Origin: Zonotrichia leucophrys gambelii | Lineage: Eukaryota; Chordata; Aves; Passeriformes; Passerellidae | NCBI RefSeq assembly: GCF_028769735.1 | Contig: NC_088179.1 | Span: 8,585,950-8,649,949, forward strand | Length of the DNA: 64,000 nt | Direction of reading: 5' to 3' | Shown here: positions 39,393 through 49,585 of the stretch, one piece after another | Layout of the letters: every line of letters starts with the position of its first letter | Numbering within the stretch: the first letter of the stretch is position 1 | The notes under the pieces: model-generated | What the model was told of the DNA's origin: nothing | What the model saw: the letters and a program-made list of their open reading frames with translations, nothing else | The model's database searches: none | Program-made: the position numbers and the translations under genes

Positions 39393-40408
39393 GTCCCAGG
39401 GTATCCCAGGTATCCCAGGGTATCCCAGGGTATCCCAGGTAGCCCAGGTATCCCAGGGTATCCCAGGGTATCCCAGGTAGCCCAGGGTATCCCAGGTATC
39501 CCAGGGTAGCCCAGGGTATCCCAGGTATCCCAGGGTAGCCCAGGTATCCCAGGGTATCCCAGGTAGCCCAGGTATCCCAGGGTAGCCCAGGGTATCCCAG
39601 GGTAGCCCAGGGTATCCCAGGTATCCCAGGGTATCCCAGGTATCCCAGGTAGCCCAGGTATCCCAGGGTAGCCCAGGTATCCCAGGGTATCCCAGGGTAT
39701 CCCAGGTATCCCAGGGTAGCCCAGGTATCCCAGGGTATCCCGGGGTATCCCAGGTAGTCCGGGTATCCCAGGTATCCCAGGTATCCCAGGGTATCCCAGG
39801 TAGCCCAGGTATGCCAGGGTAGCCCAGGTATCCCAGGGTATCCCAGGTATCCCAGGTAGCCCAGGTATCCCAGGGTATCCCAGGTATCCCAGGGTATCCC
39901 AGGGTATCCCAGGTATCCCAGGGTATCCCAGGGTACCCCAGGTATCCCAGGGTATCCCAGGTATCCCAGGGTAGCCCAGGTATCCCAGGGTATCCCAGGG
40001 TATCCCAGGTATCCCAGGGTATCCCAGGGTATCCCAGGATAGCCCAGGTATCCCAGGGTAGCCCAGGTATCCCAGGGTATCCCAGGGTACCCCAGGTATC
40101 CCAGGGTATCCCAGGGTATCCCAGGATAGCCCAGGTATCTCAGGTATCCCAGGGTATCCCAGGGTATCCCAGGTAGCCCAGGTATCCCAGGGTAGCCCAG
40201 GTATCCCAGGGTAGCCCAGGTATCCCAGGGTATCCCAGGGTATCCCAGGATAGCCCAGGTATCCCAGGGTAGCCCAGGTATCCCAGGGTATCCCAGGTAG
40301 CCCAGGTATCTCAGGTATCCCAGGGTATCCCAGGGTACCCCAGGTATCCCAGGTAGCTCAGGTATCCCAGGGTAGCCCAGGTATCCCAGGTAGCCCAGGT
40401 ATCCCAGC
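39393..40408. repeat. Minisatellite, 9-10 bp unit GTATCCCAG(G), about 1 kb
   Basis: About a hundred units of GTATCCCAG or GGTATCCCAG alternate with GTAGCCCAG. Rarer variants are GGATAGCCCAG (40037, 40124, 40248), GTACCCCAG and TATCTCAGG. Recurring variant groups suggest larger duplicated blocks. GGG runs ten bases apart on both strands fit a G-quadruplex pattern with 7-base loops. The minus strand stays open for 397 codons only because no unit phase makes a stop there. Confidence 0.95.
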
Positions 40409-40786
40409 TCCTGGGGGCTGCAGGACATTGGAGAGCTCTCCCTGCCCATTTACAGCAGGTTATCCGTGCTCAGGGCTGGCTTTCAGGAGGTGCATGAGCC
40501 TGTGGGACCCTGGGGATCAGTGCTGGGTTTTCACAGATCCCTTGGGCATTTTGTGCCTTGGATCTCCTCTTGCTTGGGCTGGGAAGGTGGTTCTGTCTCA
40601 GCTGTGCTCCCACAGCCTGTCAGCGTCTGCTGCTCCCTGGAGCACAGGGTAGAGGGGATCTGGGCAGGGAATGGTGCTCTCCAGAGATCTGGCTGGATGT
40701 GGAATTGTCACACACCCAAACAGGACATAGGGGACATAATTTATCTCCATGTAATTACTGGTTTGATGGCCAAACCTCTGTGTCAC

Positions 40787-41171
40787 AGTCACATTTCATG
40801 AAAAATCCTTTCTTTAAGAATTTTTTTCTCCTGAGAAGCTGAGAGGCCTCAAGAACAAAATGTAAACATTGATTATCTGCTGCTGTGGAATGCAACAGGT
40901 GCATCTGTGATTGGGCTCATGTGGTTGTTTCTAATTAATGGCCAACACAGTCAGCTGGCTTGGGCTCTCTGTCTGAGACAAGGTTTTGTTATCATTCCTT
41001 CTCTTTCTGTTCTTAGCTAGCCTTCTGATGAAATTCTTTCTTCTATTCTTTTAGTATACTTTTAATATAATATAATATAATATAATATATATAATAAAAT
41101 AATAAATCAAGCCCTCTGAAATACGGAGTGAAATTCTCATCTCTTCCCTCACCCTAGACCCCTGTGAACAC
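40787..41171 (+). mobile_element. Solo LTR, endogenous retrovirus family B
   Basis: The plus strand reads GTCACATTTCATGAAAAATCC, then CTCCTGAGAAGCTGAGAGGC, then a (TATAA)n tract at 41062..41105, then AATAAATCAAGCC. It ends CCCCTGTGAACAC. TGTCACA occurs directly outside both ends (40781..40787 and 41172..41178), which probably reflects the target duplication. No internal retroviral sequence adjoins it. Confidence 0.78.
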
Positions 41172-41214
41172 TGTCACATCTTTGTACTCAATGAAGCCAG
41201 CAGGGCTGCAGGAA

Positions 41215-41260
41215 CTTACCCCAGTATAGGTTACCCCAGTATAAGTTACCCCAGCACAAA
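41215..41260. repeat. Three-copy 15-16 bp tandem repeat beside the family B LTR
   Basis: The unit GTTACCCCAGTATA recurs three times with single-base changes, about 45 bp past the end of the LTR. Confidence 0.8.
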
Positions 41261-43342
41261 AATGTGGCTGTTTATAAGGAAAAGCCAACCCCAATGTTTT
41301 CTTAGCTTTGCCAAGGCACAGCAGCTTGGGAAGATGAACTATTTTAATGCAGATGCCCAGTTTTAGGCAGCCAAATTGTTTCACAGTTCCATAAGTCATA
41401 ATATTTTTAGGAGAACAACATCCCTGGCTTTAGTTTCTTTTTCAGAAAATGGATGAGTAACAGACACACTGAGGAGCCAAGGCTGGTGCATTCCTTGTGA
41501 GAAAGTCAAGCTGAAGGCTTGTCTCCAGCTGCCCAGTCAGGTCTGGTGGCAGAAATGGTTCCCCACCCCTCATTCCTAACCTGTGAATGCCCAGCAGGGT
41601 CCTGCCTGCTCTCCTTCCATATTTTCTGTATCAGTAGCTGCACTGAAGCACCTGCTGCTCCCACATCTCAGCAGTCTTTGTTGAAAGGGGGGTAAATCAC
41701 TGCAGTGCCTGTGCTCACCCAGCTTTATAAAGCAGTTCTCTGCCTCTTCTTTGGCTCTTGAAAGATGTAAAGTAAAAAGGTCAAGCTATAAATCCAACTT
41801 TGTACTCATAGGATATGTAGGAGGACAAATAATCCTATCTTGTCAGGCAAATGAGTCTTTAAATGATTTCCATCTCCACACATAGAAAGTCACAGCTACT
41901 GAAATGTACAGCTCAATAGGTAATATGTGCAGCTAGCCCAGAATTGCAGTACATCTATTTTCAGGTGCCACAAAACACATGTTCATCAAGAAGGCTATTA
42001 AAAAATTCATTTCCTAAAGACATCAGCACCAGGCTATGGAGGAGAGCAAGTACTGGGTAATGAATTTCACAGGCAGCATAATGTGCACTATAAAAAGGTG
42101 AGCTGTGAGGCAAAGCCATTTCCTTAGGAAAAAGGCAAGTGTCTCAATGGTCTTGGCATAGAATAACTATATTCTACTTTATCTCTGCAGTTTGATATGT
42201 AAAGTGTGTATTTTTGAAAGGTCACTTCCTTTTTATATTTATAGAAAAGTCTGCTTTTGGCTGCTTCTTTGGAGGGCAGGAGTTAATTTAAAAAAATACC
42301 CAAGCCAAAGGTGAAGTTCCACTTTTTTTCCATTCTGATTATTTAAGCTGTAGGAGCTGGCCAGCAAGAACTTTATCCACAATAAAATAGATTCAGAACT
42401 TATAAAGAAGATGAAGCCAGGCTTACTGACTCATGCACTGAGAAGAGTCAGAAGTATGGTAAATGGAAGAAAAGGAAATTACACAACCTGACTAACAAAT
42501 GAGTTAGCCAAGACTGTAACCACTGAGGTGTCAGCTCAAAGACAGAAGGCTCCCAAAGCCTGAGGTTGCCCAGGGGAATGCTGATCTTCAGGCAGGCTCC
42601 AGTGCCATTTTCCCCAGATGATTCCATTATTCTGCAGCATGGCCAGGATAAATTATCATTTATCTTCCCCGTGGCACAAGGTGGCAGGGAGTGACAGGGA
42701 TGGGAGGGCTCCCAGCTCATTCATCACCTGGCTTTGGAGAGCACTTCAGCAAGCTTCCAATATTAAGTTAAAAATATAAATGTTTCCTTTAGCAGGGTTA
42801 ATGAAATAAAGCTAATCACATTTTCTGGCTGCCTACTTGTGAATCAGATGGATGGGAAAAGGTGTTTGAGCAAATATTGACTTTACCTAAATTTTCTTGG
42901 AAAGTTGTTGTCAAAATATTGTTCCTCAGGAACTTGACCTGCCTGCCACAATTTACCTTGGCATATTTTAAATATCCAAATTACTTACCATCCCTTTTGT
43001 CCTCATATTTGTGCCTGAGCAGTTTCCCTGTTTTTCAGAGTTGACACTCCAGCCTGTGTGGAAGGCTGGTGGGGAGAGCCGAGGGGGATGTGTCAGCAGC
43101 ATCCTGGTTTGGAGCCAAGGGATTTGGAGCCTGGTGTGGCTCTCTGTGCATGGAGCAATGCCCAGCCCCACTGAGGGCACATTCCTCTCACCTCAAAGGG
43201 TGTTCATGGCCACAGCAGTGCTGAAAACCAGAGTTGTCTGTGGCTTCCCCTGCAAACCACATGTTTGAGCTGTACATTCGTCACTGTGCCTCGAGGCGTT
43301 TGCCCTGCTGTCCCTGACTGTCCCCACCTGGGAGGGGCACAT
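41261..43342. other. Non-coding intergenic DNA between two solo LTRs
   Basis: A/T-rich unique sequence with no gene, repeat family or retroviral internal sequence recognised. Confidence 0.65.
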
Positions 43343-43348
43343 GTGCCA

Positions 43349-43629
43349 TGTTGTAACAGGACACAAAATGAACCACACACACATGCTGAAACATCCAAGG
43401 CAAAAAAGCACAGTTTATTTCTGACTCCAATATTTATAGATTTTAAAAGTGATCATGGATTGGAGGATGAAATTGCCACCTCTCTGGCCACACTGGTTAA
43501 ACCAACAGTCTATCAAACTTCTCTTCTTCTAGAAAGGAATGTAAAACAATCATTATTTACATAAAAGTGCATGAGAAACCCCATTACAAAAATGTAAACA
43601 TCAGAAGAACTTTGAATAACAGGGTGACA
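43349..43629 (-). mobile_element. Solo LTR, endogenous retrovirus family A, with exact target duplication
   Basis: The element is 281 bp, begins TG and ends CA. It is flanked by identical hexamers GTGCCA at 43343..43348 and 43630..43635. On the minus strand it has TATAAATA (43431..43438) and AATAAA (43414..43419), the usual LTR promoter and polyadenylation layout. A 6-bp target duplication is typical of class II (ERVK-like) elements. No coding remnant is present, so the provirus probably recombined between its LTRs. Confidence 0.88.
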
Positions 43630-43635
43630 GTGCCA

Positions 43636-46600
43636 AGCACTGCTCTGTCCATGGTGGAGGATTCTGGTTCCTGCTCCACATTTTCTCTGGGCTGGGAATG
43701 AGCTCCACCTTTAAACCAGCCTGGCTGTGTGGGATATCACACAATTTCCTGGCACAGACACAGCACAGGGCTGGGTCAAGGTGTGGGATCCACCTGCATT
43801 GGGTCAGATATAAATAAAACTGATGCAAAAGGTGCTGCCAAAATGGGAAGCAGGCAGCAGCTCTGAACTCTTGTGCAGCATCAGAAAAGTGCAATGTGAT
43901 GACTCTAAAAGGAGCAAAGGAGAAACTGCATGAAATAAAATCAAATCAGTGGTTTTGTAATAAGTAAAAAAGTAACAGGTGATAAAGTTTGAGGATTTGG
44001 TAGCTTTCCTTTTTTTCTAAGTTTTTTTCAGTTGTGTCATTTTTGACAGTAATTTTTCTTCTAGAATAAAAATATCCATAAACTTTTCCCTGCAGATAAA
44101 GATCCTATGGATGAAATAGCTTCTTTGTCGCAAGGACATGACTCAGAAGACAGAACATCTTGGCATTAGAGCAGCCACTGTGCTCCAACTATTTGTAGAA
44201 GTTTGTGCTACTGTGGTTGCACCAGCTTCAGACCACATACTCTTAGTGAGAAGAGGGCCAGGGGCTGGCATTTTTTAAACAGAAATTAGAAAGTCAAAAA
44301 AACATTTAAACAAAGTTCAGCCTGACTATTGCTTCTAGGAAAGCAAAGTCTTAGGCCATGGGTGAGACTAAAAGCTCAGGGTTTGCACAGTGACATTTCT
44401 CTTGGCTAAATTACCCAGTAGAATATGGTGGTAGTTGCAGATTTACGTACAGAATAAAATTTTCCAATCTAGTTGTGGGGTTTTTTTTTTCTTAGCCTCT
44501 TTCAGTGTGCTAGTCACTATAAGAAAGTTTCTACCTTGTTGCATTCATGTTTGTAAGAAAAAAAATCAATTGATAGTGTGTTGGATCAGATTGGATTTAC
44601 CCTCGCAGAAAATAGTTTTCCTGTCAGATTATATTTCCATCACAAAACTTACTTGCAGGGATTTAACATGTTATTATGCTGAATGAATAAAAAGCAAGGA
44701 ATGTTGAGGGTTTCCCCATTTAGTGATTTATATTTGTTTTTACCTTTTTCTGTTTGTGTATGTGATGCTCCTGGCCTGGCTCTTACACACTGAATAGGGG
44801 AGTACAAGAAGATCTAAGTGGCTTGTTGTGCTGCTGTGACATTTATCAGCAGGTGGCAAAACATGTAGCCATGGTAAAAATGTGTTTCTTTGAAGAAATT
44901 ATATGTTGCATCTCATCCAAGCAGCCTTATGCCTTCTCTTAGGTCAAAGAGGAGAGAGAAAAGTGGGGATGGGAGGTTTCTTCTTGTGTTCAGGCTCAAG
45001 ATATGAGCAATGTGAAACTAAATGGTATCTAAAATTTGAGCTAGGAAAAAAGATCCACTTAAAGGATGTATGATTTTGGAAAGAGTTTAATAGACAATAA
45101 AAAATGACTGCATGTTTCACCTGGAGATCTCAACAGGCAGATGCTGTGCCCCTCCTTTCTGTGTGTTGGCATGAGCTTACGGCAAGAGGAAAATAACCCA
45201 AAAATGCTTTCCCAAGGTGACCCTGAGCAAAGTTCTGTCAGGGAAGGATCCCACTGTCTCCAGTAGAAGAGGTGTCCCAATGGTGGTGACTGCAGAGCAG
45301 TAGGAAAACTGCCCTGACGTGGGTGACCCCCTTGAAAAACGTGCTCAAATTTGCATAAACTCTTAATTCTCATTAAACATTTAAATGGGGTGGCACAAAA
45401 TGCACCCCACAGCTACACCTGAATGGATTTCCTGTAACTTAGGCAAGAAGCCAAACAAACCCAGTAGTTTGGCTTGTCAGATTTTCTGACATAACTGGGG
45501 AGACACAGAAGTAGAATAAAACTCATCATTTCTTTTAGATCCTGTCTTGGATGCTGCTCATCCAGCCCAGAGGCCCTGGAGGCTTTGTGGCACTGCCACC
45601 AGGGCACTCCATGAGAGCCTGGCTCCTGCGACAGGTAAAGCATGGGGCTCTGCTGTCAGGCTGATGCCAGGAAGGGTTTGGGAAGGATATCACTGAGCAG
45701 CCATTGCAGGGGCTGTGCTGTTGCCAAACAACCCCTTTTTAACATCTCCTTGCCCAGGTGTCCAGGACCTGCCCTGCCCATGGGCTGCAGGTTTTTGTCT
45801 TGGCAGAGCTCTGCCCTTTGTACCATGTCATTTCACAGCAGATTTGCTGAGTGCCTGTGGGGAACTTCTAAAATAATTGTGCCATAGTTATTCACCAGGG
45901 TGCATTACATTTGGAATCAGAGGTCACTTTCCTTTCTTTGCAGGGGAAAACGTTGTGAGTGAACCTGTAATTTTGAGTACACTAATTCCAAGACATTTGC
46001 AGATAGCAAGTGTTTTCCTGGAATAACAGCCTCTCTCAAGAGAAACGTCAAATGCATTTAATCAGCCACATTTAGAGCTCTGCTACATCTACAAATGAAT
46101 TATGAACGACCTCAAATGTTTTTGAATGATCCAAAAGTCAGGAATAACGTGGCTCTCCAGCTAATCAGCTGTGATTCAGGGCTTCTCCTTTCCACTTTAT
46201 GCACTAGAGGCTCTGCACCTGCCTGCTGCTGCTAACTGGAGCTCCTGTAGCTCACATTAACCTCTTTGGAGGCTGCTGGGTAGCTGAACAAACACAGAGT
46301 GCAGCTGACATCCAGCTGTGTCTGTATGGATTTGTGCATATGGAGTAAATAGCCCTGGAGCCTGGGGAAGGCGCAGGGTGCCCCAGGGAATGGGATGCAC
46401 ATCCCACACTGCACATCCCACAGAGCTCCTGAGCTCCATGTGTGACCTGGCTGGCGGCAGATGGGCTGCCTCAGGTGTGTCTGGAGATGCAGGTTTGCAT
46501 CATTAGTGGTTTCTCATTAGTGACAGCAGGAGTGGCAGAGTGAGGCTGTGAGACAAAGCACAGCTCAGGCTGCCTGAGCCCCAGCCTGGGCTCCCCTTTG

Positions 46601-49138
46601 TCATGTTAAGAAAATCATGGCTTGTGTCACTTCTCCTGCAAAACAAGTGTCTTGTAAAGTGCTTTGGGGAACAGTTACAATTGTCACATTACATGCAACT
46701 CAACCCCCTTCCACTGCACTGTGGAAATGCCCTTTTAGAAGGAAATAATTGCTACAATCTCATTTCTCCAGTCGAGGTAATTTGGTTACATTAATTTTTG
46801 AATCAACAAGTGTTCTCATTTAAGAGCTCCAGCTGACAAAATAATGGAATCATCAAGAGGCAGATGTAAACAAAGCACTTGCAGTAGCATATGAATTAAT
46901 GAAAAAAACCCACAGCATTTACTCTTATGGTACTAATAAATGAATTCTAGGGTATGTACAAAGAACTACCTCAGATCTTGAGGAGGGTGATCAGCTTGAT
47001 GTATTTGAATCAGATACAGAATTTCTGTTTGATCTGTGTGTTGGGGAGGACCTTAAATACAAGGACACAATGAAGCAAGTTTTAGGAGGAAGATTTGAGC
47101 AGAAACAATTTCTTTGCTGGACAAAAGCCACTAACACAGAGATTATAAAGCAGCTGCATCTGGGATGCTGTCAAATCATAACACAAAAAGGGAATTAAAA
47201 ATCTGTTCCTCACTTTGCCTGAGCAAAAATTGCAGGGTGGTCACTTTATTTTGTATATAATTATAGTAATAAGCTTGATAGTGTATCTGTTATGGATTAT
47301 GCATTCTCTGTGCATTATTAACAACATGACTGTTTGTCCCACTGCACCCATAAGGAAAACACAAACCACAGACAAATGAAAGCAGAAGCAGCCATGGCTA
47401 TTAAGAACAATTAAGTACTACCCAGCCTCTCTGCAGGGGGAGGCTCTGGAGTGGTTTAATGGAGCAGATCTCATGATGGGATGTACATTTGGATAATGCT
47501 GTCTTGCATATTCAGGTATAACTATTGCTCTGCTGCAGGAGCCTTGGTTGCATAGCAAGAGGCAGCTACAGCTACCAGGAGAGTGCTGCCTGTTTAATAT
47601 TTTCTCATTTCATTTAATTCCAATATAGAGTTGGAGATGAGTTTGTTAGAAATGAAGCACTTCACAGGGAGATTAGTCTGCTTTCTGTGGCTTGAAGAGG
47701 GAAAAGTACTGATGTAACTTCTTAGCTTGAAATCAGCTTGACACTTCCATATAGTTCTGCTAGGCAAACTTCTGTTATTTCAAGAACAACTCCCCTTTTC
47801 TTCTTTGTGAAGATGAGCCCCAAAGTCCCTGATGGCTTGCACACACTGTGAGTGAGGTGTTCTTCTAAAAAGTGATGTAGATACTCATGCCAAGATTAGG
47901 ATTTTCCAAAGCTTATTTCCTCTTCCACACAGTGTCTGACTTATCTGTCCTTTAATGTATAGGTTTGTACCACTGGTTTCTTAGGTCCAAAATCATTCTG
48001 GTGTCCAAACTTGGCATTGAGCTCTCCCTGAGCAGGAGCCTGGAGGCAGCCAAACAGTTCCCCAGGGCTTTGGTCAGCTCAGGAGCCTGGGGAGCCCAGG
48101 GCAAGGGAGGGCTGCAGGCTATGGCAGGAGGGGAATGATGCTGAGGGATCCCACTGTCCTGTGTCACCACGTGTGACATCTCTTCCAGGTCCTACACATG
48201 CCTGGAAAAGCAGGGGTTTTATTGTCCTGTGTGTATTCAAGGGATAATGGCTGGAACAGGGGCTGAGCTCCTGTCTGCTGTGAATTCTCAGGGTAATGGC
48301 AACACTGAAGATGAGGTTTTATTTCTGCAGCCTTTGTACTTCATTAGACATTGCCAAAAATCATCCCCACCCCACTTAGCCCAGATGAGCTGCTGCAGAA
48401 TACCACAGGGAAAACCACTTTTAAACTATAATCCTGGAAATGAGCTGTCCTAGTGAAAACCACCTCTGACTCACAGTGTTATGCAAGCACATTTCCTTCT
48501 GTAAAAGAGCCAGAACCTTTCCAGACCACCTACTGCAGGTCATAGCAGGAGCTCAAGAGACATTTCAAGTGTCCAGATAGTGTGCTGAATAGTAAAGGTC
48601 TTCTGTGTATTTATGTGACATGTAATGGTCATTTCATGGAGAAGGAAATAATATTTTTATCAGACAAACCAATGCTGTTGCCCACAGGAGAGTTCCCTGC
48701 CTCTTTCTTTGTGGTTATCACTGTGAGAGATGGAGGGGACTCGTCTGCAGAGCTTCCCAGAGCTCACCTAGGAAGGCTCCATCTTGTATTTTTTCAGAGC
48801 TTCATCATCAAGCCTGTCTCAGCTGGACAGATCATTTATGTTCCTCCTGCTGCCAGGAGGTACAGATACTCTTAATTATGTGAGGCCAAATTTTCAGTTG
48901 TAGGTAATGCAGGTATTACACTGATTGACTTCAGCAAGCTCTTTAGGTACCCCTTGCCCTCAAGGGTAACACCAGTTGATGTTCTTATGGCCCAGAAAAC
49001 CACAAGTTTATGCTTACAACTTAATGTGTATGAAAAAGAATGTATTTCAGAAGTCATCTGTAGAAGTAAAAATATGTTTCCAATTAGTATGACTTTATCA
49101 ACTGTCACAAAGAAACAAAGTCGATTGTCCAGAAATAA
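43636..49138. other. Non-coding DNA on the 3' side of SCG2
   Basis: Unique sequence. The sections 46000..46150 and 46780..47400 are A/T-rich, repeat-free and dense in TAATT and TGCATA-type motifs, so they are candidates for conserved regulatory elements of the SCG2 neighbourhood. No coding exon recognised. Confidence 0.6.
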
Positions 49139-49189
49139 TTTATTCATCAACAATAAAACACTGAATAGAAAAAGCCTTGTAAATAAAAC

Positions 49190-49585
49190 TATATATATAT
49201 ATAATGCTTTATTTTTTTATTCGATACTGCACAAAAAACACTACAGACAGTAACAAAATAATCCAATTAATCTTAAAAATTTCAAATTATAATTGTCACT
49301 CTTCATTTATCATGTTTTATTAACAATGCAAAGGTCATTTGTTTACATATTATACTTTTACTTGATATCATTAAATTGTTTCTTAAAACACTTGAAGCAA
49401 TTTGTTGCTTGCCCCATAATTTATAACATATATCAATAAACAATATAACAGCTCTGAGAAAGATATGCAGACTGTTCAATGGTAAATAGTCTACCATAGG
49501 TTGTTTAGTGTGAGAGCAGGAATAAATCACAACTGAATTGGGATAGAAGTCAACACATTGAAGAGAAATAATACTTGGGGAACAA
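49190..49585 (-). other. SCG2: SCG2 3' untranslated region (predicted)
   Basis: A/T-rich sequence follows the stop codon. The minus strand has AATAAA hexamers at 49316..49321, 49208..49221 (two overlapping copies) and 49139..49144. The 3' end is set at the middle signals, giving about 400 nt. The first signal would shorten this to roughly 290 nt. No transcript evidence was available, so the boundary is approximate. Confidence 0.55.
49208..49221 (-). terminator. Candidate SCG2 polyadenylation signals
   Basis: Two AATAAA hexamers overlap or abut on the minus strand (TTTATT at 49208..49213 and 49216..49221 on plus), about 370 nt past the stop codon and next to a TA dinucleotide run. Alternative AATAAA sites are at 49316..49321 and 49139..49144. 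Confidence 0.5.

Noticed and set aside
39256..40449. 397-codon minus frame rich in Gly-Tyr-Leu and Pro-Gly-Ile, resembling a structural protein
   Set aside because: It is the translation of the GTATCCCAG minisatellite. No unit phase makes a stop codon on that strand, so openness carries no information.
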